Below are positions 16,554-24,777 of a stretch of 64,000 nucleotides of DNA, piece by piece. This DNA is from VRUE01 sp963718755 (GTDB lineage Bacteria > Actinomycetota > Thermoleophilia > Solirubrobacterales > 70-9), in contig OY970376.1 in NCBI GenBank assembly GCA_963718755.1, positions 2,232,001-2,296,000 on the forward strand, in the 5' to 3' direction. The first letter of the stretch is position 1, and every line of letters begins with the position of its first letter. Below the pieces are notes generated by a model. That model saw only the letters and a program-made list of their open reading frames with translations. It was not told the DNA's origin and did no database searches. The translations under genes were made by a program, and so were the position numbers.

Positions 16554-16601
16554 CAGGATGGACGCTTCTACCCCCTATAGGGGACACAAAGTTCCATCCT
16601 G
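16554..16601 (-). terminator. Nested palindromic hairpin after thiolase
   Basis: CAGGATGGA (16554-16562) pairs with TCCATCCTG (16593-16601), and the loop holds a 12-nt perfect palindrome CCCCTATAGGGG (16572-16583). Located just past the thiolase stop on the minus strand. It could terminate thiolase transcription or be an intergenic repeat unit. Confidence 0.5.
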
Positions 16602-16608
16602 TCGTCGC

Positions 16609-17811
16609 TCAGGCCGCCTCGAACACGGTGGCGAGGCCCTGGCCAACGCCTACGCACATCGTTGCGATGCCGAAACGGCCGTTGCGGCGTCGCAGCTCGC
16701 GGACGAGGGTGGTGGCGAGGCGGGCGCCGGAGCAGCCGAGCGGGTGGCCGAGGGCGATCGCACCGCCGTTGACGTTGAGGCGGTCTTCGTCGATGCCGAG
16801 CTCGCGGGCGCAGGCGAGCACCTGCGAGGCGAAAGCCTCGTTCAGCTCGATCAGGTCGATCTGATCGAGGCTGAGGCCGGCGGCGTCGAGCGCGCGGGGG
16901 ATGGCGACGGCGGGGCCGATTCCCATGTACGCGGGATCGACGCCGGCGACGCCGAAGGCCAGGACCCGCGCCAGCGGTTTCGCGCCGAGCTTCTCGACCC
17001 CCGCCTCGGAGGCGACGAGCAGGCAGGCGGCGCCGTCGTTGAGGGTGGAGGCATTGCCGGCGGTGACCGTCCCACTCTCGCGGAAGACCGGCCGCAGCGA
17101 CGCCAGCTTCTCCAGGGATGCATCTGGACGTGGCCCCTCGTCGGCCTCGACCAGGATCGTCTCGCGGCGCCCCTTCGGCGCCTCGACCGGCACGATCTCC
17201 TCGGCGAAGAGGCCGGCCTCGGCGCCGGCGACCGCGCGCTGATGGCTGCGCAGGGCGAAGGCGTCCTGGTCCTCGCGGCTGATCCCGTAGCGCTCGGCGA
17301 CGTTCTCCCCGGTCTCACCCATCGACTCAGTCGAGACGCCGAGCTCGGCCATGCGCGGGTTGACGAAGCGCCAGCCCAGGGTCGTGTCGTGCATCGTCTG
17401 CTCGCCGCGGGGCAGGCCGCGCTCGGGCTTGCCGACGACCCAGGGAGCCCGGCTCATCGACTCGACCCCGCCGGCCAGGTAGAAGTCGCCCTCGCCGAGC
17501 TTGACCGCGCGGGCGGCGGCGTTGACCGCCTCGAGGCCGGAGGCGCAGAGGCGGTTGACGGTGGCGCCCGGGACGCTGTCCGGTAGACCGGCGAGCAGCG
17601 CGGCCATTCGGGCAACGTCGCGGTTGTCCTCGCCGGACTGGTTGGCGGCGCCGAAGTAGACGTCGACGATCTCGGCCGGGTCGACTCCGGTGCGCTCGAC
17701 GATCGCGCTGATGACGTGGGCGGCGAGGTCGTCAGGGCGGACGGCGGAGAGCGCGCCGCGGTAGGCACCCATCGGGGTACGGACCGCGTCGACCAGGTAG
17801 GCGTCAGGCAT
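16609..17811 (-). CDS. Acetyl-CoA acyltransferase (thiolase)
   Basis: A 400-residue thiolase closing beta-oxidation by cleaving 3-ketoacyl-CoA. The acyl-accepting Cys is in NRLCASGLEAVN (about residue 90), with NEAFASQ, GHPLGCSGAR (catalytic His) and CVGVGQG (second Cys) further on. Closest in look to PcaF/FadA-type thiolases. It is first in the beta-oxidation gene order but is separated from the aminotransferase by a 131-nt gap with a hairpin, so it may have its own transcript. Confidence 0.93.
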   Translation of the reverse strand: MPDAYLVDAVRTPMGAYRGALSAVRPDDLAAHVISAIVERTGVDPAEIVDVYFGAANQSGEDNRDVARMAALLAGLPDSVPGATVNRLCASGLEAVNAAARAVKLGEGDFYLAGGVESMSRAPWVVGKPERGLPRGEQTMHDTTLGWRFVNPRMAELGVSTESMGETGENVAERYGISREDQDAFALRSHQRAVAGAEAGLFAEEIVPVEAPKGRRETILVEADEGPRPDASLEKLASLRPVFRESGTVTAGNASTLNDGAACLLVASEAGVEKLGAKPLARVLAFGVAGVDPAYMGIGPAVAIPRALDAAGLSLDQIDLIELNEAFASQVLACARELGIDEDRLNVNGGAIALGHPLGCSGARLATTLVRELRRRNGRFGIATMCVGVGQGLATVFEAA

Positions 17812-17857
17812 CGCTGAGCATTAAATGCGACGTTGAGATGCGGCGTATCCTGACCGC

Positions 17858-18148
17858 ATGGGTTTCGTCTTCCTCACCTTGGGCATGCTGGCGCTGATCA
17901 TCGGCGTCCTCTTCCTGATCGGCCACTTCTACCAGGGCAGCAGCGCCGACCTGGTCGACTGGAAGCCGACCCGCAGCCCCGAAGTCGAGGCGCAGAACGA
18001 AATCGACGACCTGCAGCAGATGCTCGACGCGCAGAATGAGATGCGCCGTCGCCGCGGTGCCCCGGAGATCGACGAAAGCGCGCTGCGCGCCGAGGTCGAA
18101 GAGGAGGAGCTGGAGCGGCTGCGGCGGGGCGACCCGTTTGCGAGCTGA
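17858..18148 (+). CDS. Small membrane-anchored hypothetical protein
   Basis: A 96-residue protein: an N-terminal hydrophobic helix (residues 2-24) followed by a charged, helical C-terminal region with coiled-coil character (about 45-90, rich in Glu, Gln and Arg). Probably a single-pass protein facing the cytoplasm. Not recognised as a named family. The next gene starts 10 nt downstream, so the two are likely co-transcribed. Confidence 0.7.
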   Translation: MGFVFLTLGMLALIIGVLFLIGHFYQGSSADLVDWKPTRSPEVEAQNEIDDLQQMLDAQNEMRRRRGAPEIDESALRAEVEEEELERLRRGDPFAS

Positions 18149-18157
18149 GGCGGGTTT

Positions 18158-18619
18158 ATGGCTCGGGCGCTGATCGTCGGCTGCGGCTGCCACGGCCGCG
18201 CGCTGGGGGAGCAGTTGCTTGGTGAGGGCTGGGCCGTGCGCGGGACCAGTCGCCGTGAGGAGGAGCTGGCGGCGATTGAGGCAGCGGGGATCGAGGCGGT
18301 CCTCGCCGACCCTGAGAACCCGAGCACCGTGCTCGATCTCGTCGGCGACGTGGCCGCGGTGTACTGGCTGCTCGGCTCCGCCGAGGGCTCGGCCGAGAAC
18401 CTCGAGGCGATCCACGGCTCCCGGCTCGAGCGGCTGCTCGAACGCCTGGTCGAAACGCCCGTGCGGCGTTTCGTCTATGAGGCGAGCGGCAGCGTCGACG
18501 CTGAGACCCTGGAGCGGGGGAGCGAGATCGTGCGGGCTGCCGGCGAGCGTTGGCGCATCCCGATCACCGTCGCAGGCCCGCAAACCGATATAGCTAAACT
18601 CGGATGGGAATTAAGGTAA
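18158..18619 (+). CDS. Short NAD(P)-binding Rossmann protein
   Basis: A 153-residue protein beginning with a dinucleotide-binding turn (ALIVGCGCHGRALGEQL) and an Arg-rich second strand (GTSRREEEL), as in atypical NAD-dependent epimerase/YfeeB-like proteins. It lacks the C-terminal half of full-length epimerases and the YxxxK motif. Catalysis is uncertain; it may be a shortened member. It lies directly upstream of the peroxiredoxin gene. Confidence 0.65.
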   Translation: MARALIVGCGCHGRALGEQLLGEGWAVRGTSRREEELAAIEAAGIEAVLADPENPSTVLDLVGDVAAVYWLLGSAEGSAENLEAIHGSRLERLLERLVETPVRRFVYEASGSVDAETLERGSEIVRAAGERWRIPITVAGPQTDIAKLGWELR

Positions 18620-18656
18620 ATGCGCCTAAAGCGAGTATCCGAGAGGAGCTGTTCCG

Positions 18657-19325
18657 ATGACCCTGCAGCTTGGTGACGTAGCACCCGATTTCGAGGCCGA
18701 CACGACCGAGGGTCGGATCAAGTTCCACGACTGGATCGGCGATTCCTGGGCGGTGCTCTTCTCGCACCCGAAGGACTTCACCCCCGTCTGCACGACCGAG
18801 CTCGGCTACATGGCGAGCATCGAGCCGGAGTTCGCGAAGCGAGGCGTGAAGATCATCGGGCTTTCGGTCGACCCGCTCGACAAGCATGAGGACTGGGCGA
18901 AGGACATCGAGGAGACCCAGGGCACGGCGCCGAACTACCCGATCATCAGCGACGCCGACTTCGAGGTCGCGAAGCTCTACGGGATGCTGCCGGCGGACGT
19001 CTCCGGCGATGCTGCGGACCGCACGCCGGCCGACAACCAGACCGTCCGCAACGTCTTCGTCATCGGTCCCGACAAGAAAATCAAACTCATCCTCGTCTAC
19101 CCGATGACGACCGGGCGCAACTTCGACGAGGTGCTGCGGGTGGTCGACTCGCTCCAGCTCACCGCCGATCACAAAGTCGCCACGCCGGCCCAGTGGCAGA
19201 ACGGCGACGACGTGATCATCGCCGGCTCGGTCTCCAACGATCAGGCGAAGGAGATCTACCCGGATGGCTGGGAGGAGCCGCGTCCATATATCCGCATCGT
19301 TCCTCAACCCAAAAAGGCGGCGTAG
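18657..19325 (+). CDS. 1-Cys peroxiredoxin (Prx6-like)
   Basis: A 222-residue AhpC/TSA protein reducing peroxides. The peroxidatic Cys45 sits in DFTPVCTTELG, and Arg/Thr partners are in the expected places. No second cysteine exists in the chain, so it is a 1-Cys enzyme that needs an external thiol reductant. The long C-terminal domain (to residue 222, with PYIRIVPQP) is typical of the Prx6 subgroup. A GAGAGGAG ribosome site precedes the ATG. The AT-rich upstream stretch contains CTCGGAT and ATCCGAG as a spaced inverted repeat that could be an operator. Confidence 0.92.
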   Translation: MTLQLGDVAPDFEADTTEGRIKFHDWIGDSWAVLFSHPKDFTPVCTTELGYMASIEPEFAKRGVKIIGLSVDPLDKHEDWAKDIEETQGTAPNYPIISDADFEVAKLYGMLPADVSGDAADRTPADNQTVRNVFVIGPDKKIKLILVYPMTTGRNFDEVLRVVDSLQLTADHKVATPAQWQNGDDVIIAGSVSNDQAKEIYPDGWEEPRPYIRIVPQPKKAA

Positions 19326-19337
19326 CGGAGGGCGCCG

Positions 19338-19838
19338 TCAGGCGCCGGTTTGCAGGCGGTCCAGCAGGTTGCCCAAGATCCGCGCGGTCGCTCCCCAGAT
19401 CATCTGGCCTTCGACCTCGTAGGTCGGGGTGTGGATGGGGACGCCGCGGCGGACCAGGCGGCGCATCGCGTAACCCTCGCGCAGGACGTCGAGCGAGAGG
19501 GTGAGGACGGTCTCGACCTCGGCTGGGTTGGGCACCAGGTCCAGCTCGCCGGGGTGGGGGATGCGGCCGACGAATGGGTGGATGCGGTAGCCAGTGACGA
19601 AGGTGCCGGTCGTCGGCAGCTGCTCGCCGATCTCGACCTGCGAGGGGTCGAGGCCGATCTCCTCGTGCGCCTCGCGCAGCGCGGTCGCGGCAAAGTCAGC
19701 GTCGGTGTCGTCCTTGCGCCCGCCAGGGAAGGAGATCTCACCGGCATGCCGGCGCATGTCAGCGCGCCGCTCGGTGAAGACCAGGCCGGGTTCGTCCGGC
19801 CATCCGTAGAGAGGCAGCAGGACAGCGGCGTCGGTCAC
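19338..19838 (-). CDS. Nudix hydrolase, CoA pyrophosphatase-like
   Basis: A 166-residue Nudix protein. The Nudix box is complete: GGRKDDTDADFAATALREAHEEIG, and the preceding RRHAGEISFPG plus LLPL start are the NuCoA-type context of coenzyme A/NADH pyrophosphatases. It is somewhat shorter than usual at the N terminus (about 25 residues fewer). GTG start at 19838 lies at the foot of a 13-bp inverted repeat, which may influence its translation. Confidence 0.85.
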   Translation of the reverse strand: MTDAAVLLPLYGWPDEPGLVFTERRADMRRHAGEISFPGGRKDDTDADFAATALREAHEEIGLDPSQVEIGEQLPTTGTFVTGYRIHPFVGRIPHPGELDLVPNPAEVETVLTLSLDVLREGYAMRRLVRRGVPIHTPTYEVEGQMIWGATARILGNLLDRLQTGA

Positions 19839-19877
19839 TGGCGACTTACCCCCCGAAATAGGTCGGTAAGTCGCCAG
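19838..19877. terminator. 13-bp inverted repeat between SDR and Nudix genes
   Basis: CTGGCGACTTACC (19838-19850) and GGTAAGTCGCCAG (19865-19877) pair perfectly around a 14-nt loop. On the minus strand it follows the SDR stop by 4 nt and touches the Nudix start codon, so it could end SDR transcription or mask the Nudix start. Confidence 0.55.
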
Positions 19878-19881
19878 GGCC

Positions 19882-20694
19882 TCAGATGATCACCTGCACG
19901 GTGCCGCCATCCACCGACCAGGCGGCGCCACTTACGTAGGAGGCGCGCTCGGAGCAGAGGAAGACGATCGCGGCGGCGATCTCGCCGACCTCGGCGAGGC
20001 GGCCGATCGGGCGCTTGGCGCCTGCCTCCGCCAACGCCTCTTCGCGGCTCTCGGCGCCGGACATCTGCTGCGACTGGTCGAGCAGGCCGCCCGGCTCCAT
20101 CCACATCTCGCCTTCGACCGGACCGGGGCAGATCGCGTTGACGAGCACGCCCTGCTTGGCGTAGCGGTCGGCGAAGAGGCGCGAAAGCGAGAGCTCGGCC
20201 GCCTTCGCCACCGAGTACTCCGGCATCGCCGCCGAGGGCCGCTTGCCGGCGGTCGAGCAGACGTTGACGATCCGGCCCCAGCCGCGCTCGGCCATCGCCG
20301 GCGCGGCGGCCCGCATCGCCCGCAGCGGCGCCATCACGTTGAGCTCGTACTGGGCGTACCAGTCCTCGTCGGGCACCTCGTCGAGGTGGCGCCACTGGGC
20401 GGCGCCGGCGTTGTTGACGAGCACGTCGAGCGCGCCGAAGTCCTTGACCGCGGTCGCGAGCATTCGCTCGCCCGCGTCGGCGTCGGTCACGTCGAGGACG
20501 AGGGCCTCGGCCCGTCCACCGGTCTCGGCGCCGGCGCCGGCAGCCTCCTCCCGTGCTGTCTTCAGCCGCCCCTCGTTGCGACCGACGAGCAGCACGTCGG
20601 CGCCCTCGGCGCAGAGCAGCCGCGCCGTCTCCTGGCCGATGCCACGGCTGGCGCCGGTGACTACGCAGGCCCGTCCTTTCAGTCCGAGGTTCAT
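19882..20694 (-). CDS. Short-chain dehydrogenase/reductase
   Basis: A 270-residue classical SDR. TGASRGIGQETAR (cofactor loop), NNAGAAQW, the catalytic Ser in VCSTAGKRPS and the YSVAK motif (Tyr and Lys) are all present, with SGAAWSVDGG near the C terminus. Arg in the second-strand loop (VGRNEGR) suggests NADPH. Substrate unknown. It overlaps the GMC oxidoreductase gene by 4 nt, suggesting a shared pathway. Confidence 0.9.
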   Translation of the reverse strand: MNLGLKGRACVVTGASRGIGQETARLLCAEGADVLLVGRNEGRLKTAREEAAGAGAETGGRAEALVLDVTDADAGERMLATAVKDFGALDVLVNNAGAAQWRHLDEVPDEDWYAQYELNVMAPLRAMRAAAPAMAERGWGRIVNVCSTAGKRPSAAMPEYSVAKAAELSLSRLFADRYAKQGVLVNAICPGPVEGEMWMEPGGLLDQSQQMSGAESREEALAEAGAKRPIGRLAEVGEIAAAIVFLCSERASYVSGAAWSVDGGTVQVII

Positions 20695-22271
20695 GCGCTG
20701 AGGAGCTGCTTTCCGGCGATGACGTCGGCTGCACGCTCGGCGACCGCGATCGTCGGTGCGTTGGTGTTGCCGCTGGGAATGACCGGGAAGATCGAGGCGT
20801 CGACTACGCGCAGCCCCGAGACCCCGGGCACGCGCAGCTCCGGATCGACGACCGCGTCGCCGTCGTTGCCCATCTTGCAGGTCCCGACAGGGTGGAAGAG
20901 CAGCTCGACCCGGCTGCGCAGGTCGGCGGCGATGTCGTCGTCGCCGTCGACATCCGGGCCCGGGAACAGCTCCCGGCCCAGCTGCGAGGCGAACGGCTCC
21001 GCGGCTGCGATCTCGCGGGCGAGGCGAGTGCCGGCAACCAGCGCGGCGACGTCCTCCGGCTCGGCCAGCGAGTTGGTCAGGATCCGCGGCTTATCGGTCG
21101 GGTCGGTCGAGCGGAGGCGCACCCAGCCGCGGCTGCGAGGTGCCACCAGCGCCGGTCCCATGGTGATTGCGTGGCCGTCGTATTCCTGGAAGCCGTTGTC
21201 GACGAAGTAGGCGGGCGCGAAGTGGAACTGGAGATCCGGCTGGGCGAGGCCCGGTTTGCTGCGCACGAAGGCGATCGCCTCGGCCACCGTCGAGGTGAGC
21301 GGACCGCTGCGCCGCAGGAGGTACTCGAGCATCGCTTTGGGGCTCTCCGCGTCGGCGAGTGAGCCGCCACCGGGAACGTCCCAGACCGAGGTCAGGTAGG
21401 GATGGTCCTGGAGGTTGGCGCCCACTCCCGGCAGGTCGGCGGCAACCGGGATGCCCAGATCCTGCAGCTGTGCACCCGGGCCGATGCCGGAGAGCATCAG
21501 CAGCTGTGGGGAGCCGAGGGCGCCGGCGGAGAGGATCACGTCGCGCGCCGCACCGGCGACCTCCTCGCGATCGCCGCGGCGGTAGCGCACGCCGCTGGCG
21601 CGACCGCCGCTCAGCTCCAGGCCGAGCACATGGGCTCCCGAGACGACGGTGAGGTTCTTGCGGCGCCGAGCGGGGCGCAGGTAGGCATCGGCGGTGCTCC
21701 AGCGACGCCCCTTGCGCTGGGTCACCTGGACGAGCGCGGCGCCATCCTGCTCGGGTCCGTTGTAGTCGGCCGCGCGGGGGATGCCGGCGGCGACGCAGGA
21801 GTCGAGGAAGTGCTTGGTCAGCGAGCGCGGCGAGCGCTCGTCCTCTACCCGCAGCGGCCCGCCGGTGGCATGGTGTTCGGACTCGCCGCGGGCGTTGTCC
21901 TCGGCACGCAGGAAGTAGGGCCGCATTCCGTCCCAGCCCCAGCCGCTGGCGCCGCCGGCCTCCCACTTCTCGTAGTCGAGCGGGTGGCCGCGCACGTAGA
22001 GCATCGCGTTCATCGAGCTCGAGCCGCCGAGCCCCTTGCCCCGCGGCATGTAGATGGAGCGGTTGTCGCAGTGGGGCTCGGGCTCGGTGTTGAGGTCCCA
22101 GTCGCGCTTGGATTTGAACTGCTTCTGGAAGGCGGCGGGGATCTTGACGTCGGGGTGGCGGTCGCTGCCGCCGGCCTCGATCAGCAGCACGCTCACCGCG
22201 GGGTCCTCGCTGAGGCGGGAGGCGAGCACGCAGCCGGCGGAGCCGGCGCCGACGATCACGTAGTCATGCAT
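20691..22271 (-). CDS. GMC-family FAD oxidoreductase (choline dehydrogenase-like)
   Basis: A 526-residue flavoprotein. The ADP-binding motif GAGSAGCVLASRLSED is at the N terminus, with RGKGLGGSSSMNAMLYVRG (GMC signature 1) and GALGSPQLLMLSGIGP (signature 2); the C-terminal VVDASIFP...GNTNAPTIAVAERAAD carries the catalytic His/Asn region. Family members oxidise alcohols or choline. I chose ATG 22271 (first Met of the FAD fold); an extended frame would add an unlikely basic leader. It overlaps the OsmC gene by 8 nt. Confidence 0.9.
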   Translation of the reverse strand: MHDYVIVGAGSAGCVLASRLSEDPAVSVLLIEAGGSDRHPDVKIPAAFQKQFKSKRDWDLNTEPEPHCDNRSIYMPRGKGLGGSSSMNAMLYVRGHPLDYEKWEAGGASGWGWDGMRPYFLRAEDNARGESEHHATGGPLRVEDERSPRSLTKHFLDSCVAAGIPRAADYNGPEQDGAALVQVTQRKGRRWSTADAYLRPARRRKNLTVVSGAHVLGLELSGGRASGVRYRRGDREEVAGAARDVILSAGALGSPQLLMLSGIGPGAQLQDLGIPVAADLPGVGANLQDHPYLTSVWDVPGGGSLADAESPKAMLEYLLRRSGPLTSTVAEAIAFVRSKPGLAQPDLQFHFAPAYFVDNGFQEYDGHAITMGPALVAPRSRGWVRLRSTDPTDKPRILTNSLAEPEDVAALVAGTRLAREIAAAEPFASQLGRELFPGPDVDGDDDIAADLRSRVELLFHPVGTCKMGNDGDAVVDPELRVPGVSGLRVVDASIFPVIPSGNTNAPTIAVAERAADVIAGKQLLSA

Positions 22272-22698
22272 CCGGTGCGCTCGCAATCCGATCCGAGACG
22301 GCAACCGGCGTCTCGCCGGCCAAGACCTTATGCACCGGGCACTTGCGGGCAATGGCCAGCAGCCGTTGCCGCTGCTCCTCGCTCAATCCGGCCGGCAAGT
22401 GGATCGTCGCCGCGAACGAGCTCGGGGTGAAGTCCTCGTAGGCGACGTCGACCTCTACCTCGACGGCGCCGACTTCCCACTCCTTCCGCTCCGCATACAT
22501 CTCGATCGTGATCGCGATGCAGCTCGCTAGGCCGGCGGCGACCAGGCGCGTGGGGGAGGGGCCGGCGTCGGTGCCGCCGGGTACGACCGTGGGCTCATCG
22601 ACGACGAGTGCGTGGCGGCCGCCTTCGATCTCGACGTCGTGGATGTATCCGCCCATTCGGTTCGCTCCGCTCACCTTCCGGCGGGCGACGACCTTCAT
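22264..22698 (-). CDS. OsmC/Ohr-family protein
   Basis: A 144-residue OsmC-fold protein. The two family cysteines are present: one in GLASCIAITIEMYA (about residue 60) and one in ARKCPVHKVL (about 123), the pair used to reduce organic hydroperoxides. GPSPTRLVAAGLASC is a typical signature. It lies 5 nt from the cobalamin adenosyltransferase stop and overlaps the GMC gene, so it sits in a compact redox operon. Confidence 0.88.
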   Translation of the reverse strand: MKVVARRKVSGANRMGGYIHDVEIEGGRHALVVDEPTVVPGGTDAGPSPTRLVAAGLASCIAITIEMYAERKEWEVGAVEVEVDVAYEDFTPSSFAATIHLPAGLSEEQRQRLLAIARKCPVHKVLAGETPVAVSDRIASAPDA

Positions 22699-22703
22699 CG
22701 CAG

Positions 22704-23270
22704 CTACGTCTTCCGGCGGCCCTCGAAGAGAGCCGGGTCGTCGACGTCGGCGAAGCGGGCCATCGCGTAGGCGAGGTCGGAAGCGCGGTTGACGAAGTGG
22801 ATCACGGTCTCGCCGGCGAGGTCGCCGCTCTCGTTGAGGGCGCTGATCCGGCGCTCGGCGCGGCGGATCGTCGTGCGGGCGACGTCGAGCTGGGCCGAGA
22901 GCTGGTTGCCGCCGGGGATCACGAACTGCGGCGGCAGCTCGACCCGCTCCATGTAGCGGTCGATCGCCCCCTCCATCTCGGCGACCATCTCCTCGGTCGT
23001 GCGGCTGATGCCGTCTTCGAGCCGCTCGGCAGCTTCCGGCGCGGTCGCCAGCTCGGCGCCGGCGACGAAGATGTCGTCTTGGAGGCGAAGCAGGTCAGCG
23101 GCCAGCTCGGCCATGTCGGGACCACAGAGCGCCCGCGCCACGCCGAGCTGAGAGCAGGCTTCGTCGAGGGCGCCGTAGGCCTCGGTGCGGCCGTGGTGCT
23201 TGGGCACGCGGCCTCCGTACCAAAGCGAGGTGCTGCCGTCGTCGCCCTTACGCGTGTAGATCTTGACCAT
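22704..23270 (-). CDS. Cob(I)alamin adenosyltransferase, PduO type
   Basis: A 188-residue ATP:corrinoid adenosyltransferase making adenosylcobalamin. The N-terminal ATP-binding motif YTRKGDDGSTSLWYGGRVPKH and the later AERRISAL and VIHFVNRASDLAYAMAR (with the RxSD signature) are all visible. Full length. A long imperfect inverted repeat occupies the 5' region; it does not show the cobalamin riboswitch B12 box. Confidence 0.93.
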   Translation of the reverse strand: MVKIYTRKGDDGSTSLWYGGRVPKHHGRTEAYGALDEACSQLGVARALCGPDMAELAADLLRLQDDIFVAGAELATAPEAAERLEDGISRTTEEMVAEMEGAIDRYMERVELPPQFVIPGGNQLSAQLDVARTTIRRAERRISALNESGDLAGETVIHFVNRASDLAYAMARFADVDDPALFEGRRKT

Positions 23271-23284
23271 GAGGCCCCATCCTA

Positions 23285-23399
23285 AGCGCCTATCCCGGCA
23301 GGGGTTCCACTTAACTTTTTGGGTGGGGCCGGAGCGGTCCTCCGCGGATCGCGGTGGCCAAAAAGTACAAGACGTTCCACCCCTACCGGGATAGGCGCT
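23285..23399. repeat. Long imperfect inverted repeat
   Basis: Perfect 14-bp outer arms AGCGCCTATCCCGG (23285-23298) and CCGGGATAGGCGCT (23386-23399), with inner arms ACTTTTTGG (23314-23322) and CCAAAAAGT (23358-23366); the segments between are partly complementary. The whole 115-nt element folds into one long cruciform-like hairpin between DUF1015 and the adenosyltransferase gene. It may be a terminator or a miniature mobile repeat. Confidence 0.75.
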
Positions 23400-23405
23400 G
23401 ACGAT

Positions 23406-24695
23406 TCAGCCGACAGGGTTGAAAACTAGGCCCGTAAGTACCTTCGGGAAGAAGTACGTGGACTTCGGGGGCATGTTCTCGTCGCTTTCGCAGATCGCCT
23501 TGACCTGGTCGACGGGGATCGGGCGCAGGATGAAGGCGACGTCGTAGGTGCCGGCCTCGAGCAGGGAGAGCGAGTCCTCGACGCTCTTCGAGTAGCCGAG
23601 GCCGCGCTTGGCGAGGATGTCGTCTTCGCTGAGGCCGGCGATTCCCTTCAGCACCAGGGTCTCGAGGATCGCCGCGTCGAGGCGGCGGTAGGCCTCGGGC
23701 TTGCCGGCGAGCTGCTCGTCGAGGGCGGCGACGGCGCTGTCCTTGAGCCGCAGGCGGAACGCTTTCTCGTGGAAGGAGTCGTAGAGGCCGAAGACGCCGG
23801 CGCCCTCCTCGCCGAGCGGGTCGAGCTGCTCGAGCGGCACCTCGGTCGCGTCGAAGAGCTCGCGCAGGCCCTCGCCAAGGCGGCGCTGGCGCTCGGGGTC
23901 CTCGCGCAGGCCGGAGAGCAGGCGGTGGGTGGGGAAGACCGTCAGGCCAGGGTCGTCGAGCCCGGTCAACGCCATCAGGGTGAAGTTGTGATCGCCCTCG
24001 CCGCCGATCTCGTCGCGATAGGCGATCGCCGTCTCGTAGCGGTGGTGGCCGTCGGCGATCAGCAGCTGGGCGCCGCCGAGCAGCTCGGTCACCTGGGCGT
24101 GGATTGCGGGGTCGCCGACGCGCCAGACCTTGGTCACCGTGCCGCCTTCGTCGGTCGCTTCGCCCCAGGGCCGCTCCGACTCGATCGCGGGTGCCACCAG
24201 CGGCCAGGCGTCCTTGGTGCTGAGCGAGAAGATCGGCGAGAGGTTGTGGCGGGTGGCGTGGGTGAGGTCGAGCCGGTCTTTCTTCGGGCCGGGCAGGGTG
24301 CGCTCGTGAGGCAGGACCTGGCCGGCGGAGAAGTCCTCGACCCGAACCCGGGCGAGGATGCCGTGGCGGGTGCGCGGGGTGCCGTCGGGCCCGGTGTAGT
24401 CCTGGGTCATCGCCCAGATTGCCGGCTCAGCATCGGCGACGAGCGCACCGGCCTGCCGCCACTCGTCCATCAGCCGCGCCGCCCGCTCGTAGGGATCGTC
24501 GTCGGTCTGCTGCGGGCCGGTCTCGCCGTAGGGTTTCGGCAGGTCGATCGCCACTGCGTTGTATGGGGAGCGCTCGAGCAGCTCTTCCCGCATGCCGGCG
24601 TCGATCACGTCGTAGGGCGGCGCCGCTACGTCCTGCAGCGAGCCGACCACGTCCAAGTCGTAGTGGGTTGCATGGATCGGGCGGACGTCGGCCAT
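23406..24695 (-). CDS. DUF1015 family protein
   Basis: A 429-residue protein of the DUF1015 family: an N-terminal AAPPYDVIDA motif, FLPHERT-like VLPHERTLPGPKKDRLDL, and the ADGHHRYETAIAYRDE segment are characteristic and look like a catalytic site with clustered His, Asp and Arg. Biochemical function of bacterial members is not settled. It is near full length. A LexA-box-like palindrome lies 43 nt upstream of the start, in the divergent gap. Confidence 0.85.
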   Translation of the reverse strand: MADVRPIHATHYDLDVVGSLQDVAAPPYDVIDAGMREELLERSPYNAVAIDLPKPYGETGPQQTDDDPYERAARLMDEWRQAGALVADAEPAIWAMTQDYTGPDGTPRTRHGILARVRVEDFSAGQVLPHERTLPGPKKDRLDLTHATRHNLSPIFSLSTKDAWPLVAPAIESERPWGEATDEGGTVTKVWRVGDPAIHAQVTELLGGAQLLIADGHHRYETAIAYRDEIGGEGDHNFTLMALTGLDDPGLTVFPTHRLLSGLREDPERQRRLGEGLRELFDATEVPLEQLDPLGEEGAGVFGLYDSFHEKAFRLRLKDSAVAALDEQLAGKPEAYRRLDAAILETLVLKGIAGLSEDDILAKRGLGYSKSVEDSLSLLEAGTYDVAFILRPIPVDQVKAICESDENMPPKSTYFFPKVLTGLVFNPVG

Positions 24696-24737
24696 CGGGG
24701 CCGGGACGGTAGCGACTCTCGCCAGCCGGTGCAGATG

Positions 24738-24751
24738 GGAACATACGTTCG
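24738..24751. promoter_or_regulatory. LexA/SOS-box-like palindrome
   Basis: GGAACATACGTTCG matches the actinobacterial SOS consensus CGAACRNRYGTTYG at 13 of 14 positions (read on either strand). It sits between DUF1015 (start 24695) and the divergent HTH pseudogene. Confidence 0.4.
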
Positions 24752-24777
24752 ATAACGAATAGCTTTATCCGACGTAC

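Noticed and set aside
23271..23405. Possible cobalamin riboswitch before the adenosyltransferase
   Set aside because: No B12-box-like sequence or typical length; the region is dominated by a simple inverted repeat.
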